64,000 nucleotides of DNA from an uncultured Clostridia bacterium (lineage in GTDB: Bacteria; Bacillota; Clostridia; Oscillospirales; CAG-272), in the NCBI GenBank assembly GCA_944391805.1, contig CALXUY010000005.1:1-64000 (forward strand), given 5' to 3'. Below the pieces are notes generated by a model. That model was given only the letters and a program-made list of their open reading frames with translations. It had not been told where the DNA came from and searched no databases. Position numbers and translations under genes: made by a program. This document shows positions 34,480 through 43,347 of the stretch, one piece after another. The stretch's first letter is position 1; every line of letters starts with the position of its first letter.

Positions 34480-35562
34480 TCAATCGAAATAGTGCTGGCG
34501 GTACAGCAGTTCCGCAATGAGCACCGCTCCGCCGGCAGCGCCCCGCAGGGTGTTGTGCGAAAGCCCTACAAACTTGTAGTCGAACAGACTGTCCTCGCGC
34601 AGCCGTCCGACCGAAACTCCCATGCCGCCCTCCATATCGCGGTCAAGGCGGGTCTGCGGGCGGTCATCCTCCTCAAAATAGGTGATGAACTGCTTGGGCG
34701 CGTGCGGCAAACCGAGGCTCTGGGGCAGGCCGGAGAACTCGCTCCAATCCTTCAGGATCTGCTCCTTTGTCGGCTTTTGCTTGAATTTGACAAATACGGC
34801 GGCAGTGTGGCCGTCCGTCACCGGAACCCGGATGCATTGGGTGGTAATCAGCGGGCTTTCGGCCTTGACGATACTGCCGTTTTCCACCCGCCCCCAGATG
34901 CGCAGCGGCTCCTGCTCGCTCTTCTCCTCCTCGCCTCCGATGTAGGGAATCACGTTGTCCAGCATTTCGGGCCATTCTCTGAAGGTCTTTCCCGCGCCGG
35001 AAATGGCCTGATAGGTGGTGGCAACCACCTGCTCAATCCCGTATTTGCGCAATGGCGTCAGGGGCGGAACATAGGATTGAATCGAGCAGTTGGGCTTGAC
35101 GGCGATGAACCCCCGCCGGGTGCCCAGCCGCCGCCGCTGTGCGGCGATGACCTCGAGGTGCTCGGGGTTGATTTCCGGAATCACCATCGGCACATCCGGC
35201 GTCCAGCGGTGCGCCGAGTTGTTGGAAACCACCGGAATTTCCGCCCTTGCATAGCGCTCCTCCAGCTCCCGGATCTCGTCTTTTTTCATATTGACCGCGC
35301 AGAACACAAAGGAGCAGCGCGCCCCCACTGCCTCCACATCGGCCGCATCCAGCACCTCCATGTGTCGAAAGGCCTCTGGAATCGGCGTGCTCATCTTCCA
35401 GCGGTCGCCAACTGCCTTTTCATAGGACATTCCGGCCGAGCGTGCGGAGGCCGCAAGGACCGAAACCTCAAAATAGGGGTGGCCGTCCAGCAATGTCAGA
35501 AACCGCTGCCCCACCATTCCGGTCGCGCCGATCACGCCGACCTTCAATTTGCTGCTATCCAT
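34480..35562 (-). CDS. asd: Aspartate-semialdehyde dehydrogenase
   Basis: Reduces aspartyl phosphate to aspartate semialdehyde for lysine/diaminopimelate, threonine and methionine synthesis. 360 residues. NADP motif VGVIGATGMVGQRF at the N-terminus, the catalytic cysteine in AVKPNCSIQSY, SGAGKTFREWPEML, and VPVTDGHTAAVFVKF. This is the archaeal/fungal-type length and motif set, which occurs in several Clostridia. Stands alone on the minus strand. Confidence 0.92.
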   Translation of the reverse strand: MDSSKLKVGVIGATGMVGQRFLTLLDGHPYFEVSVLAASARSAGMSYEKAVGDRWKMSTPIPEAFRHMEVLDAADVEAVGARCSFVFCAVNMKKDEIRELEERYARAEIPVVSNNSAHRWTPDVPMVIPEINPEHLEVIAAQRRRLGTRRGFIAVKPNCSIQSYVPPLTPLRKYGIEQVVATTYQAISGAGKTFREWPEMLDNVIPYIGGEEEKSEQEPLRIWGRVENGSIVKAESPLITTQCIRVPVTDGHTAAVFVKFKQKPTKEQILKDWSEFSGLPQSLGLPHAPKQFITYFEEDDRPQTRLDRDMEGGMGVSVGRLREDSLFDYKFVGLSHNTLRGAAGGAVLIAELLYRQHYFD

Positions 35563-35610
35563 CCATCATACCTGCCTTTCCATTGTATCACGCAATTGAT
35601 TCTCACGCTT

Positions 35611-35639
35611 ATTATATCGCACATGTGCGGAAAATGCAA
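35611..35639 (-). promoter_or_regulatory. asd promoter
   Basis: Minus strand TTGCAT (35634-35639), 17-base spacer, TATAAT (35611-35616), about 48 bases before the asd start. Confidence 0.65.
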
Positions 35640-35825
35640 GAGTTTCTTGCCACAATTCCAAAAAATTGACGGGTTGTTTGGCGAAGTCCGCGGAAAAATG
35701 ACCGGATTTGTGCATAACGACTTGCAAAATCCGGTACAGATCGCCGGAAGCCCGTCTTTTCCCGGGAATGGAAAAGCACCGTATGCAAACCCAAGAAAGG
35801 AAGGCGCAAGTGCGCCGCATGAAAT

Positions 35826-36974
35826 ATGAAACAATTACAACTGGTTGCCACCTGTCTGTTTGGACTGGAAAAGCTGCTCGGAGAGGAAATTGACGCGTTG
35901 GGACTGCACCGAACCGGCACCATGGACGGCCGCGTGCTGTTTGAAGGGGATTGCGCGGACGTTGCCCGCGCCAATCTGACGCTGCGCTGCGCCGAACGGG
36001 TTCTGGTGCGTGTGGGAGCCTTTCCGGCGCGCAGCTTTGACGAGCTGTTTGAGGGCACCCGCGCCCTGCCGTGGGAGGAATGGATCGGGCGGATGGATGG
36101 CTTTCCGGTCAAGGGGCACGCCATCAAAAGCCGGCTGCATTCGGTGCCCGATTGCCAGAGCATTATCAAAAAAGCCATTGTCAGCCGTCTGTCCGACGCA
36201 TACCGGCTGCGATGGCTTCCAGAGACCGGTGTGAAATATCAGATAGAGTTTTTTCTGTTCAAGGACATGGCCTCGCTGATGATTGATACCAGCGGGACAG
36301 CGCTCCATAAACGGGGCTATCGGCCGGACGCCGGAGCGGCTCCCCTGCGGGAAACGCTGGCCGCGGCGCTTGCGCTGATCTCCCGACCGCGCGAGGACGT
36401 GCTGTTCTGGGATCCGATGTGCGGCAGCGGAACCATTGCCATTGAGGCGGCGATGATTCTCTCCAATCGCGCGCCCGGACTTGGGCGGAGCTTTGCTGCG
36501 GAGCAGTTTGCGCAGATTCCGCCCCCACTCTGGAGAGATGCCCGGGAGCAGGCGGAAGCCGCAGTCCGGCGGGATGCACAATATGAGGTCTGGGCCTCCG
36601 ACATCGACGGGGAGGTCCTCGACGTTGCCTATGAAAACGCCCTGCGCGCCGGCGTAGAGGAGCATATGCGTCTGTTCGAGGCCGATGTGCGTAGCATCGA
36701 GAAGCCGGATCGCCGAGGCACGATTGTCTGTAATCCGCCCTATGGCGAGCGGCTGATGACCCCCGGAGAGGCAGAGCAGTTATACCGAGAGATGGGAAAG
36801 CGGTTTTCCTCGTTTTCCCCATGGCAAATCTATATTCTCGCCGCGCACCCGGAGTTTGAACGGCTGTACGGTATGCGCGCCGATAAGGTGCGCAGGCTGT
36901 ACAACGGCATGATTCCGTGCGGCTACTACCAGTATTTCAAACCTCGGCATACGGAAGCCCGTGTGTTCTTTTGA
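35826..36974 (+). CDS. THUMP-domain class I rRNA methyltransferase (RlmL/YpsC-like)
   Basis: 382 residues. N-terminal ferredoxin-like plus THUMP region (1-160), then a Rossmann methyltransferase with SAM motif I DPMCGSGTIAIEA and catalytic motif NPPYGERL, typical of N2-guanine methyltransferases of the UPF0020 family. Acts on 23S rRNA in the cytoplasm in known relatives. Starts 9 bases after an alternative upstream ATG; a weak GGAAGGCGCAA-like site lies ahead. Confidence 0.88.
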   Translation: MKQLQLVATCLFGLEKLLGEEIDALGLHRTGTMDGRVLFEGDCADVARANLTLRCAERVLVRVGAFPARSFDELFEGTRALPWEEWIGRMDGFPVKGHAIKSRLHSVPDCQSIIKKAIVSRLSDAYRLRWLPETGVKYQIEFFLFKDMASLMIDTSGTALHKRGYRPDAGAAPLRETLAAALALISRPREDVLFWDPMCGSGTIAIEAAMILSNRAPGLGRSFAAEQFAQIPPPLWRDAREQAEAAVRRDAQYEVWASDIDGEVLDVAYENALRAGVEEHMRLFEADVRSIEKPDRRGTIVCNPPYGERLMTPGEAEQLYREMGKRFSSFSPWQIYILAAHPEFERLYGMRADKVRRLYNGMIPCGYYQYFKPRHTEARVFF

Positions 36975-37021
36975 CATTTTACCGGTTTTTTTGCCGAATC
37001 CTCCAAATTCGGAATTAGGGA

Positions 37022-37050
37022 TTGACGAACGGCATATCTTGTGTTAAAAT
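37022..37050 (+). promoter_or_regulatory. Promoter of the large lipoprotein gene
   Basis: TTGACG (37022-37027), 17-base spacer, TAAAAT (37045-37050), 30 bases before the ATG at 37080; GGAGG lies between. Confidence 0.7.
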
Positions 37051-37079
37051 ATAGTATCTTACACTGGAGGTATGTTCAT

Positions 37080-38660
37080 ATGAAAAAGCATTTTCGGTTC
37101 CTGTCAGCACTTGCACTGGTTCTGGTGGCCTGCTCGCTGCTATCGGCCTGCAGCGGCGCAAAGCAGTCCTCCCCCAAGGGCATTTTTGCCGACGACGTGC
37201 AGTTTGACGAGACGCCGACCATGAAGACCGTGCAAAAGGGAAGCATTGAAGGAAATTACATGAGAGCTTATGGCGATCTGGCTGTCGTTATTGACGGCAA
37301 GAGCCCAACCACACGCTACCGGGTTTACAATTATGTCACCGATACCGTGGTGCTGGAATGGGAGGATTCCGAATCCGAAAAGCTGGTAGAAGATCAGATC
37401 GGCCTGCTTGTGGTGGATGATGAGACCATTTTCTGGCTGAACAAGGAAACGAAAGGGGACGATTCCACTTCAAACACCACTGTTTTTTATGACGATCAGG
37501 GCAGGGAAATCTGCAATTTTCCAAAGATTACATCCGCCACCGCGGTTGCCGACATGATGATGGCCGAAAATCGCTACTATCGCATGGAGGACGGAACATT
37601 TACGCTCAAATTCGAGCACAGTCTGCTTGCTGCAGAGCTTCCGGAATTCACCGCATGGAATGAGGATTATTATTACAGCATTCAGGAAGACGGCTTCATG
37701 ATTTATGACGAATACGGCAGGCTTGCCGGCTCCTATGTGTTCCCGTCAAACGGCACCAATGCCGTCTCCGTCATTTTGAGCAACGGTGATATTCTGCTTC
37801 AGTATCAGGAAGCGCTGCCGTCGGACGCCACAACATATGATATTTTCCGGCAGGGAAGCGCGATCGAGAAATATAATCTCGTGTCCCTGATCTACAATAC
37901 CGGAAAGGGCACCACCAAAAAGGTCAATTTGGATTATATGATCACTTATAATCTGGCGCGGAATGTGGAGAATGTTCTGGTGAACGGGGATGATTTCGGC
38001 GATATGCACAAAAGCATTGACAATATGGCCATGATCATTCCGATTGAAGATAAAATCCTGATGACTGATCAGATGCAAACGGTTTCCCTGAACAACAGCG
38101 GCAACATCCAGAAGGTGCTCAACGCCACGATCGAAAATCAGTCATTAATGCCCGCCATTCCGGTGATGGAGGATCGCTATCTGGTGAGCAATCTCGGAGG
38201 CATGAGCTTTCTGGTCGACGGCAAGGGAGAGATGATCGGAGAGGTCACCAATGCGGATATGGAGAATTCCAACAACGTATTTGTGCTGACTGCCGGACGG
38301 GTATACGACATCGATCTGAAATACGTGATTGATTATTCGATGGATGGTTACGAGCTGTACGAAGTGCTGGACAATCTGCTTCTGTTTACCAAAACAGAGA
38401 AGGAGGACTACCGCGACGTGACCTCTTACTATCGGATGACCAAGGACATGTCCGCCCCTGAGAAGCTGGAATTTGAGGTAGTGGACTGCGGCGAAGGCTA
38501 TTATGCGCTCAAAGAGAATGACAAGAGCTACATTTACTACAATGACTGTGGAGAGGAAATTTTCAGGAGTGAAACCAAGCTGACTTACATCGGCACATCC
38601 GTGGATGCGTCCACCATGCTGTTTAGAGAAGACAAACTGTTCTACCGCTTTATGAAATGA
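37080..38660 (+). CDS. Large lipoprotein, beta-propeller-like
   Basis: 526 residues. Signal peptide with lipobox LLSAC. The mature part is almost wholly beta-strand sequence with recurring turns (YRVYNYVTDTVVLEW, TTVFYDDQGREICNF, GFMIYDEYGRLAGSYVF, MSFLVDGKGEMIGEV), a pattern of PQQ/YVTN-like propellers. Extracytoplasmic, membrane-anchored; no known family. The stop is followed by an imperfect 20-base tandem repeat of TTTATGAAATGATCCGC and then a terminator. Confidence 0.6.
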   Translation: MKKHFRFLSALALVLVACSLLSACSGAKQSSPKGIFADDVQFDETPTMKTVQKGSIEGNYMRAYGDLAVVIDGKSPTTRYRVYNYVTDTVVLEWEDSESEKLVEDQIGLLVVDDETIFWLNKETKGDDSTSNTTVFYDDQGREICNFPKITSATAVADMMMAENRYYRMEDGTFTLKFEHSLLAAELPEFTAWNEDYYYSIQEDGFMIYDEYGRLAGSYVFPSNGTNAVSVILSNGDILLQYQEALPSDATTYDIFRQGSAIEKYNLVSLIYNTGKGTTKKVNLDYMITYNLARNVENVLVNGDDFGDMHKSIDNMAMIIPIEDKILMTDQMQTVSLNNSGNIQKVLNATIENQSLMPAIPVMEDRYLVSNLGGMSFLVDGKGEMIGEVTNADMENSNNVFVLTAGRVYDIDLKYVIDYSMDGYELYEVLDNLLLFTKTEKEDYRDVTSYYRMTKDMSAPEKLEFEVVDCGEGYYALKENDKSYIYYNDCGEEIFRSETKLTYIGTSVDASTMLFREDKLFYRFMK

Positions 38661-38686
38661 TCCGCGCGTTTATGAAATGATCCGCA

Positions 38687-38722
38687 CGCCGGGTGGGAGC
38701 CTTTTCCCATCCGGCGTTTCTT
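38687..38722 (+). terminator. Terminator after the large lipoprotein
   Basis: ACGCCGGGTGGGA pairs with TCCCATCCGGCGT (one G-U), followed by TTCTTGT. Confidence 0.75.
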
Positions 38723-38834
38723 GTATAACGAAAGCCACGCGATGAGAACATGTCTGATCCGCCATGATTGCTGCATATTCCCGCTCTGATTCGCATATGG
38801 TGCAGAGAAGCGCTATGAGGCAGAGGAGGGAACC

Positions 38835-39428
38835 ATGAGAAAACCGAAAATGCATGTTCGTGTCGCTCCGGCGGCGGTAACGCTGTTTTTGGGAATGCTG
38901 CTGACCGATCGCAGCCTGCTCTGTCTCGCCGCCCTGCTGGCCGCCGTGTTCCATGAGGCGGGGCATCTGTGTGCCGCGAGACTGATGCGGATCCCGATGA
39001 AATCGCTTCAGCTTGACCTGCTTGGCGCGCGGCTGGATGCGGCAGGACGAATGCTGTCTTACGGTGAGGAATGGATTCTTTGCATGGCAGGGCCCCTGTT
39101 CAGCCTGCTGCTGGCGGCGCTTCCCGCTCCCTTTTGGGGAAGCTCGCTGTTTGCGAGGCAACTTTCCAATGCCTCTCTGCTGCTTGGTGCCCTGAATCTG
39201 CTGCCCATTCGCAGCTTCGATGGGGGACGGATGCTTTCGGCATTTCTGTCGGTCACCATAGGGGAACGCAATGCCGAACGCATTCTCACATGCAGCTCCT
39301 TTTTGTTCCTGTTCCTGCTCTGGTGCTTTTCGGTGTACTGCCTGCTGCGGGTAGGTGACGGGCTCTCTTTGATGTGTTTCTCCATGAGCTTGTTTTCCCG
39401 CTTTTTTGATGCCGCGGGAAGTGTATAA
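38835..39428 (+). CDS. M50 site-2 protease, SpoIVFB-like
   Basis: 197 residues with about five membrane helices. Zinc motif FHEAGH at about residue 36 and the third ligand in RSFDGGRM (about residue 133). Family members cleave membrane-bound precursors; SpoIVFB activates pro-sigma-K in sporulation. No SpoIVFA partner is adjacent, so the substrate is open. Start after AGAGGAGGGAACC. Confidence 0.82.
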   Translation: MRKPKMHVRVAPAAVTLFLGMLLTDRSLLCLAALLAAVFHEAGHLCAARLMRIPMKSLQLDLLGARLDAAGRMLSYGEEWILCMAGPLFSLLLAALPAPFWGSSLFARQLSNASLLLGALNLLPIRSFDGGRMLSAFLSVTIGERNAERILTCSSFLFLFLLWCFSVYCLLRVGDGLSLMCFSMSLFSRFFDAAGSV

Positions 39429-39439
39429 AAACCGGGAAA

Positions 39440-39620
39440 GACATGTAATGCCAGTATTATGGGTTCTACTGGTGGCGACCACCAACAAGTCATGACCACC
39501 AGCCGTGCTGATGGCTTGAGGAAGCTCCCTTGGGGCATGTCACAGGCTGAGCCTATAGGCTCTTCGAAAAGTCTGCCCACCGCACGACTTTCACAGGCAT
39601 ACCCCTAAAGAGGCAATATG
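39440..39620. other. Gene-free region with inverted repeats
   Basis: No open frame is convincing. It contains CTGGTGG...CCACCAG type inverted repeats (about 39469-39506) and a perfect 14-base palindrome, GAGCCTATAGGCTC (about 39548-39561). It abuts the left end of an insertion sequence, so it may be the remnant of an older mobile element or a structured RNA. I recognise no RNA family. Confidence 0.35.
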
Positions 39621-39693
39621 GTGCATTCCTAAAAAAGTGGACAAAAGAGCAGAAATATGGTATAATAGTAGACACAAGCAAGGAGGGAAAAAG

Positions 39694-39972
39694 ATGTCAA
39701 CAACCAAATACGATGAAGACTTCAAAAAGTCACTGGTAACGCTACACCAAAACGGGAAAACGCAGGCGTAGCTCTGCCGGGAATACGGCGTTTCGGAGTC
39801 CGCGCTATGCAAATGGGTGAAGCAGTACGCAACCGTGCAGACCGACGACGGCGAGGTCTTGACCGCCAAACAGGTGAAAGAGCTTCAGAAGCGAAACGCC
39901 CAGCTGGAGGAGGAAAACCTGATCCTAAAAAAAGCGATTGCCATCTTCACGCCACACTCCGGGAACGACTGA
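39694..39972 (+). pseudogene. IS3 orfA with internal amber stop
   Basis: 92 sense positions from ATG after AAGGAGGG. Helix-turn-helix region (LCREYGVSESALCKWVKQY) and a leucine-zipper end (LQKRNAQLEEENLILKKA). Codon 26 is TAG (39769-39771) where relatives have glutamine (KTQA-Q-LCREYG), a C to T change. Unless the stop is read through, no full OrfA and no OrfAB transposase can be made, so the copy is probably inactive. A run of seven A at 39927-39933 before G is the usual -1 frameshift site. Confidence 0.75.
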
Positions 39973-40832
39973 ACGCCGTACATCTGCTCCGGTATCAGCA
40001 TCAGATCAAAACGCTCTGCCGTGTGCTGCGGGTCAACAGAAGCACTTACTACAAGCACTTTTCTCAGGCCCCGGCTCCGCGTGTTTCTGAAAACCAGCGG
40101 ATCAAATCAGCGATACTGCGGATTTATGCGGCATACGACAAGCGATTCGGAGCTTACAAGGTACAGCGCATTCTTGCGCGTGAATATGGCATCAGCATCA
40201 GTGTCGGGAGAGTGTACCGCCTGATGCGCTCGATGGAGCTGCCCAAAATGTCAACAGACAGGCCAAAGCATCGCCCGTCCCATCCGTCCCGTACGGAGGA
40301 CAATGCCTGCCGCAATCATCTGAAGCAGCGGTTTTCTCAGGACGCTCCGAATCTGGTCTGGGTCAGCGATTTTACCTATATCAAAGCGGGAGGAAAATGG
40401 TGCTATCTCTGCGTCGTCATCGACCTGTTATCCCGCAAGATTGTCTCGTGGCCGCTCTCGGACAAGGCGGATACCGCTCTGGTCATGAATGCCTTTCGGA
40501 AAGCCTATGAAAAGAGGGGGAGACCTCAGGGACTGATGTTTCATTCCGATCGCGGAACGCAGTATACAGCCGAGCCTTTCAGAAAACTTCTGGACGAGCT
40601 CCATGTGGTCCAGTCCTTTTCCAAGAAGGGGTATCCTTTCGACAACGCGGTCTGCGAGAGCTTTTTCAGACAATTCAAGCGGGAGGAGGCGGATCGGAGG
40701 ACTTACCGTTCCAGGCAGGAGCTTTATCTGGCCGTTTTTGAATATATCGAGGGCTTCTACAATTCACACAGACCTCATGCGTCTCTTGGCTGGCTGACCC
40801 CGGATCAGGTCGAGGCTGTCTTTGGCAGTTAA
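39930..40832 (+). CDS. IS3 orfB, integrase-type transposase
   Basis: Frame -1 relative to orfA, about 300 residues. N-terminal HTH-like part (RVLRVNRSTYYKHF), then the rve/RNase H-like domain with DDE residues: Asp in WVSDFTYI, Asp in FHSDRGTQY and Glu in NAVCESFFRQFKREE, 35 residues apart as in the IS3 family. Catalyses IS excision as a circle and insertion, normally as an OrfAB fusion. The domain is intact; it lacks a clear start of its own. Confidence 0.85.
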   Translation, partial: KSDCHLHATLRERLNAVHLLRYQHQIKTLCRVLRVNRSTYYKHFSQAPAPRVSENQRIKSAILRIYAAYDKRFGAYKVQRILAREYGISISVGRVYRLMRSMELPKMSTDRPKHRPSHPSRTEDNACRNHLKQRFSQDAPNLVWVSDFTYIKAGGKWCYLCVVIDLLSRKIVSWPLSDKADTALVMNAFRKAYEKRGRPQGLMFHSDRGTQYTAEPFRKLLDELHVVQSFSKKGYPFDNAVCESFFRQFKREEADRRTYRSRQELYLAVFEYIEGFYNSHRPHASLGWLTPDQVEAVFGS

Positions 40833-40994
40833 TTTACTTTGTATTTTCTTTCTCATTTCCTGTCCACTTTTTTGACTATAGGCCACACCTTTCGAGCATG
40901 AAAAACAGGGGAGAGTGCGCTGACCGTTGCGGCAATATCATGGCCGAAACCGACCGAAAAGGCCGCGGATCAAAAATTTTTTTTGCAAAACCTC

Positions 40995-41023
40995 TTGACA
41001 AAACGCCCGAAATGCGATATACT
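40995..41023 (+). promoter_or_regulatory. Promoter of the T-box/trpB2 transcript
   Basis: TTGACA (40995-41000), 17-base spacer, TATACT (41018-41023). Transcription would begin near 41030, at the base of T-box stem I. The 110 bases between the IS end and this promoter hold no gene. Confidence 0.8.
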
Positions 41024-41030
41024 GTTATAA

Positions 41031-41310
41031 ACCGATGAGAAAGTGGAGTAACAGCAGATCAGTTGCCACTCAGAGAGCCGCAGGCGGTGGAATTGCGGCG
41101 GGAAGCGCTGCTGCGAATGGGCTTTTGAGGGTGAACCGAACGCTGCCGGAGGCGGTCAGTAGGCTTCAACGGGGTGCGCTCCCGTTATCGTCAGCGCCGC
41201 ATATTATGGTATGCGCAGAGAGAGGAGAGGCCGGTGAAGGGCGGATCCGATCTGGGTGGTACCGCAGGAATGCTTTCCTGCCCCAGTTGCATGGGGCGGG
41301 TTTTTTGTTT
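41031..41310 (+). promoter_or_regulatory. T-box riboswitch, tryptophan type
   Basis: Leader with a long stem I (AGAGAGCC and GGTGGAA features), the T-box antiterminator sequence GGGTGGTACCGC (41254-41265) and a competing terminator CCTGCCCC...GGGGCGGG-TTTTTT (41277-41306). A TGG at 41118-41120 in the specifier position (CGAATGGGC) matches tRNA-Trp. Uncharged tRNA-Trp stabilises the antiterminator and turns on the tryptophan synthase gene downstream. The specifier assignment rests on position and the nature of the downstream gene. Confidence 0.85.
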
Positions 41311-41367
41311 TTTCCTGCATTGTGCGAAAAAATCAGTGTTCCGACGGAACAGAAAGGAAAACCGCTT

Positions 41368-42738
41368 ATGTCTGATCAAAAAATTCCCTACAAAATTTAC
41401 CTGGATGAAACCGAGATGCCTCTGTCCTGGTACAACGTGCGCGCCGATATGAAAAACAAGCCGGCGCCGCTGCTCAATCCCGGCACGCACCGGCCGATGA
41501 CGGCCGGGGAGCTTGCCCCGGTGTTCTGCGACGAGCTGATCGCGCAGGAGCTGGACGACGACACCGCCTATTTCCCGATTCCCGAAGAGATCCGCAATTT
41601 TTACCGGATGTACCGTCCCTCTCCGCTGGTGCGGGCCTACTGCCTGGAGGAAAAGCTGCAGACGCCGGCGAAGATTTACTACAAGTTCGAGGGCAGCAAC
41701 ACCAGCGGCAGCCACAAGCTCAACTCCGCGATTGCGCAGGCCTACTATGCCAAAAAGCAGGGGCTGAAGGGGGTCACCACCGAGACCGGCGCCGGCCAGT
41801 GGGGTACCGCGCTTTCCATGGCCTGCGCCTATCTGGGGCTGGACTGCAAGGTGTTCATGGTAAAGGTTTCGTATGAACAGAAGCCCTTCCGCCGGGAGGT
41901 CATGCGCACCTATGGCGCATCTGTGACTCCCTCTCCCTCGACCGAAACCGAGGTGGGCAGAAGGATTCTGCAGGAGCATCCCGGCACCACCGGCAGCCTT
42001 GGCTGTGCCATTTCCGAGGCGGTGGAGGCTGCCGAAAGCCGGGAGGGCTACCGCTATGTGCTGGGCAGTGTGCTCAATCAGGTGCTGCTGCACCAGTCGA
42101 TCATCGGTCTGGAGACCAAGGCCGCGCTGGACAAATACGGCGTGAAGCCGGATATTATCATCGGCTGCGCCGGGGGCGGCTCCAACCTCGGCGGCCTGAT
42201 CTCCCCGTTTATGGGCGAGCAGCTTCGCGGAGAGGCCAGCTATCGCTTTATCGCGGTAGAGCCTGCCTCCTGCCCCAGCTTTACCAGAGGAAAGTTCGCA
42301 TATGACTTCTGCGATACCGGCAGGGTCTGCCCGCTGGCAAAAATGTACACGCTGGGCAGCAATTTCATTCCGGCAGCCAATCATGCAGGGGGGCTGCGCT
42401 ACCACGGTATGAGCCCCGTACTCTCCCAGCTCTACCACGACGGGCTGATGGAGGCCGTTTCGGTCAGGCAGACCGAGGTGTTTGAGGCTGCCGAGCAGTT
42501 CGCGCGCGTGGAGGGCATTCTGCCCGCGCCCGAAAGCGCGCACGCCATCAAGGTTGCCATCGATGAGGCGCTGCGCTGCAAGGAAAGCGGAGAGGAGAAA
42601 ACCATTGTGTTCGGCCTGACCGGCACCGGATATTTTGATATGACGGCGTATGAAAAGTTCCACGACGGGAAAATGACCGACTATATCCCAACCGACGAGG
42701 AGATCCGGAAAACCGTCGACCAGCTCCCGCGGGTGTAA
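41368..42738 (+). CDS. trpB: Tryptophan synthase beta chain, TrpB2 type
   Basis: 456 residues from ATG at 41368 after AGAAAGGAAAACC. PLP enzyme condensing indole with serine. Motifs: GSNTSGSHKLNSAIAQ (PLP lysine), TETGAGQWGTALS, and the phosphate loop CAGGGSNLGGL. The longer N-terminus (YLDETEMPLSWYNVRADM) is that of the TrpB2 subfamily, which is often found without TrpA. No other trp genes are adjacent. Regulated by the T-box upstream. Confidence 0.93.
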   Translation: MSDQKIPYKIYLDETEMPLSWYNVRADMKNKPAPLLNPGTHRPMTAGELAPVFCDELIAQELDDDTAYFPIPEEIRNFYRMYRPSPLVRAYCLEEKLQTPAKIYYKFEGSNTSGSHKLNSAIAQAYYAKKQGLKGVTTETGAGQWGTALSMACAYLGLDCKVFMVKVSYEQKPFRREVMRTYGASVTPSPSTETEVGRRILQEHPGTTGSLGCAISEAVEAAESREGYRYVLGSVLNQVLLHQSIIGLETKAALDKYGVKPDIIIGCAGGGSNLGGLISPFMGEQLRGEASYRFIAVEPASCPSFTRGKFAYDFCDTGRVCPLAKMYTLGSNFIPAANHAGGLRYHGMSPVLSQLYHDGLMEAVSVRQTEVFEAAEQFARVEGILPAPESAHAIKVAIDEALRCKESGEEKTIVFGLTGTGYFDMTAYEKFHDGKMTDYIPTDEEIRKTVDQLPRV

Positions 42739-42881
42739 ATCAAGCCGGGAGCTACGGCTGTTCTCCTTCTGGGGTTCCGGTGTTGACCGCAGCAATGGGC
42801 GAAACTCCGGCTTGCTGTACGGAGGAAGTGCGCGCTGTGAGGATGCCGGAGCCTGTTTGAGAACAGGGGATTGCTCAAAAA

Positions 42882-42926
42882 AACCGTTCCTGCGGGGATT
42901 TTGCCCCGGGGAGCGGTTCTTTTTTT
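42882..42926 (+). terminator. Terminator after trpB2
   Basis: AACCGTTCC pairs with GGAGCGGTT around an inner GGGG/CCCC stem, followed by CTTTTTTTG. The rest of the 600-base gap to 43347 holds only the next promoter and leader. Confidence 0.8.
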
Positions 42927-43205
42927 GCGCGGAATGCAATATGTTCGTATCAGGCGTGCCGGGCGGTCGGACCGGAGAAGCCCGTTACGAATGGTTCCCG
43001 GCCGCGGTTACATATGAGGCCGGAGGGACAAAATAGGACGGCGGAAGCGCAAAACTTTGGAGCCGCAGATATATATGCGGCGGGAACAGGAGACATACCG
43101 GTTGGCCGGGAAGGATAGCAGATACGGTAGCAACCCGGCAATTCTTTTTGGAATGGAAATTTTTGGGAAATTTGCCCGGATCTGACGCGAAAAAACAGTC
43201 GGCGC

Positions 43206-43265
43206 TTGACAGAACGGCGCTTTTGTGGTACAATATACGGGAAAGCTCCCCTGTGAGAGCTTTCC
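43206..43265 (+). promoter_or_regulatory. Promoter and leader hairpin of the glycosyltransferase
   Basis: TTGACA (43206-43211), 17 bases, TACAAT (43229-43234). The transcript start is followed by a hairpin GGAAAGCTC...GAGCTTTCC (about 43240-43265). Confidence 0.65.
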
Positions 43266-43347
43266 GTCTGTCGGCTGCCGGATGGCAGACCGACCAAAAT
43301 CTGCTGCAATGGAGGACAGGAGCCGTTTTTCGGTTCCGCATTGACAG

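Larger units (their letters stand above)
39629..40875 (+). mobile_element. IS3-family insertion sequence
   Basis: An IS of about 1.25 kb with two overlapping frames (orfA, orfB). Terminal inverted repeats share AAAAAAGTGGACA (left 39631-39643; right on the complement, 40861-40873), with weaker similarity inward (AGAAA). The orfA promoter uses the left repeat: TGGACA (39638-39643), 17 bases, TATAAT (39661-39666). Ends are approximate and no target duplication could be fixed by eye. Resembles the IS150/ISL-type groups of IS3. Base composition is similar to its host. Confidence 0.8.
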
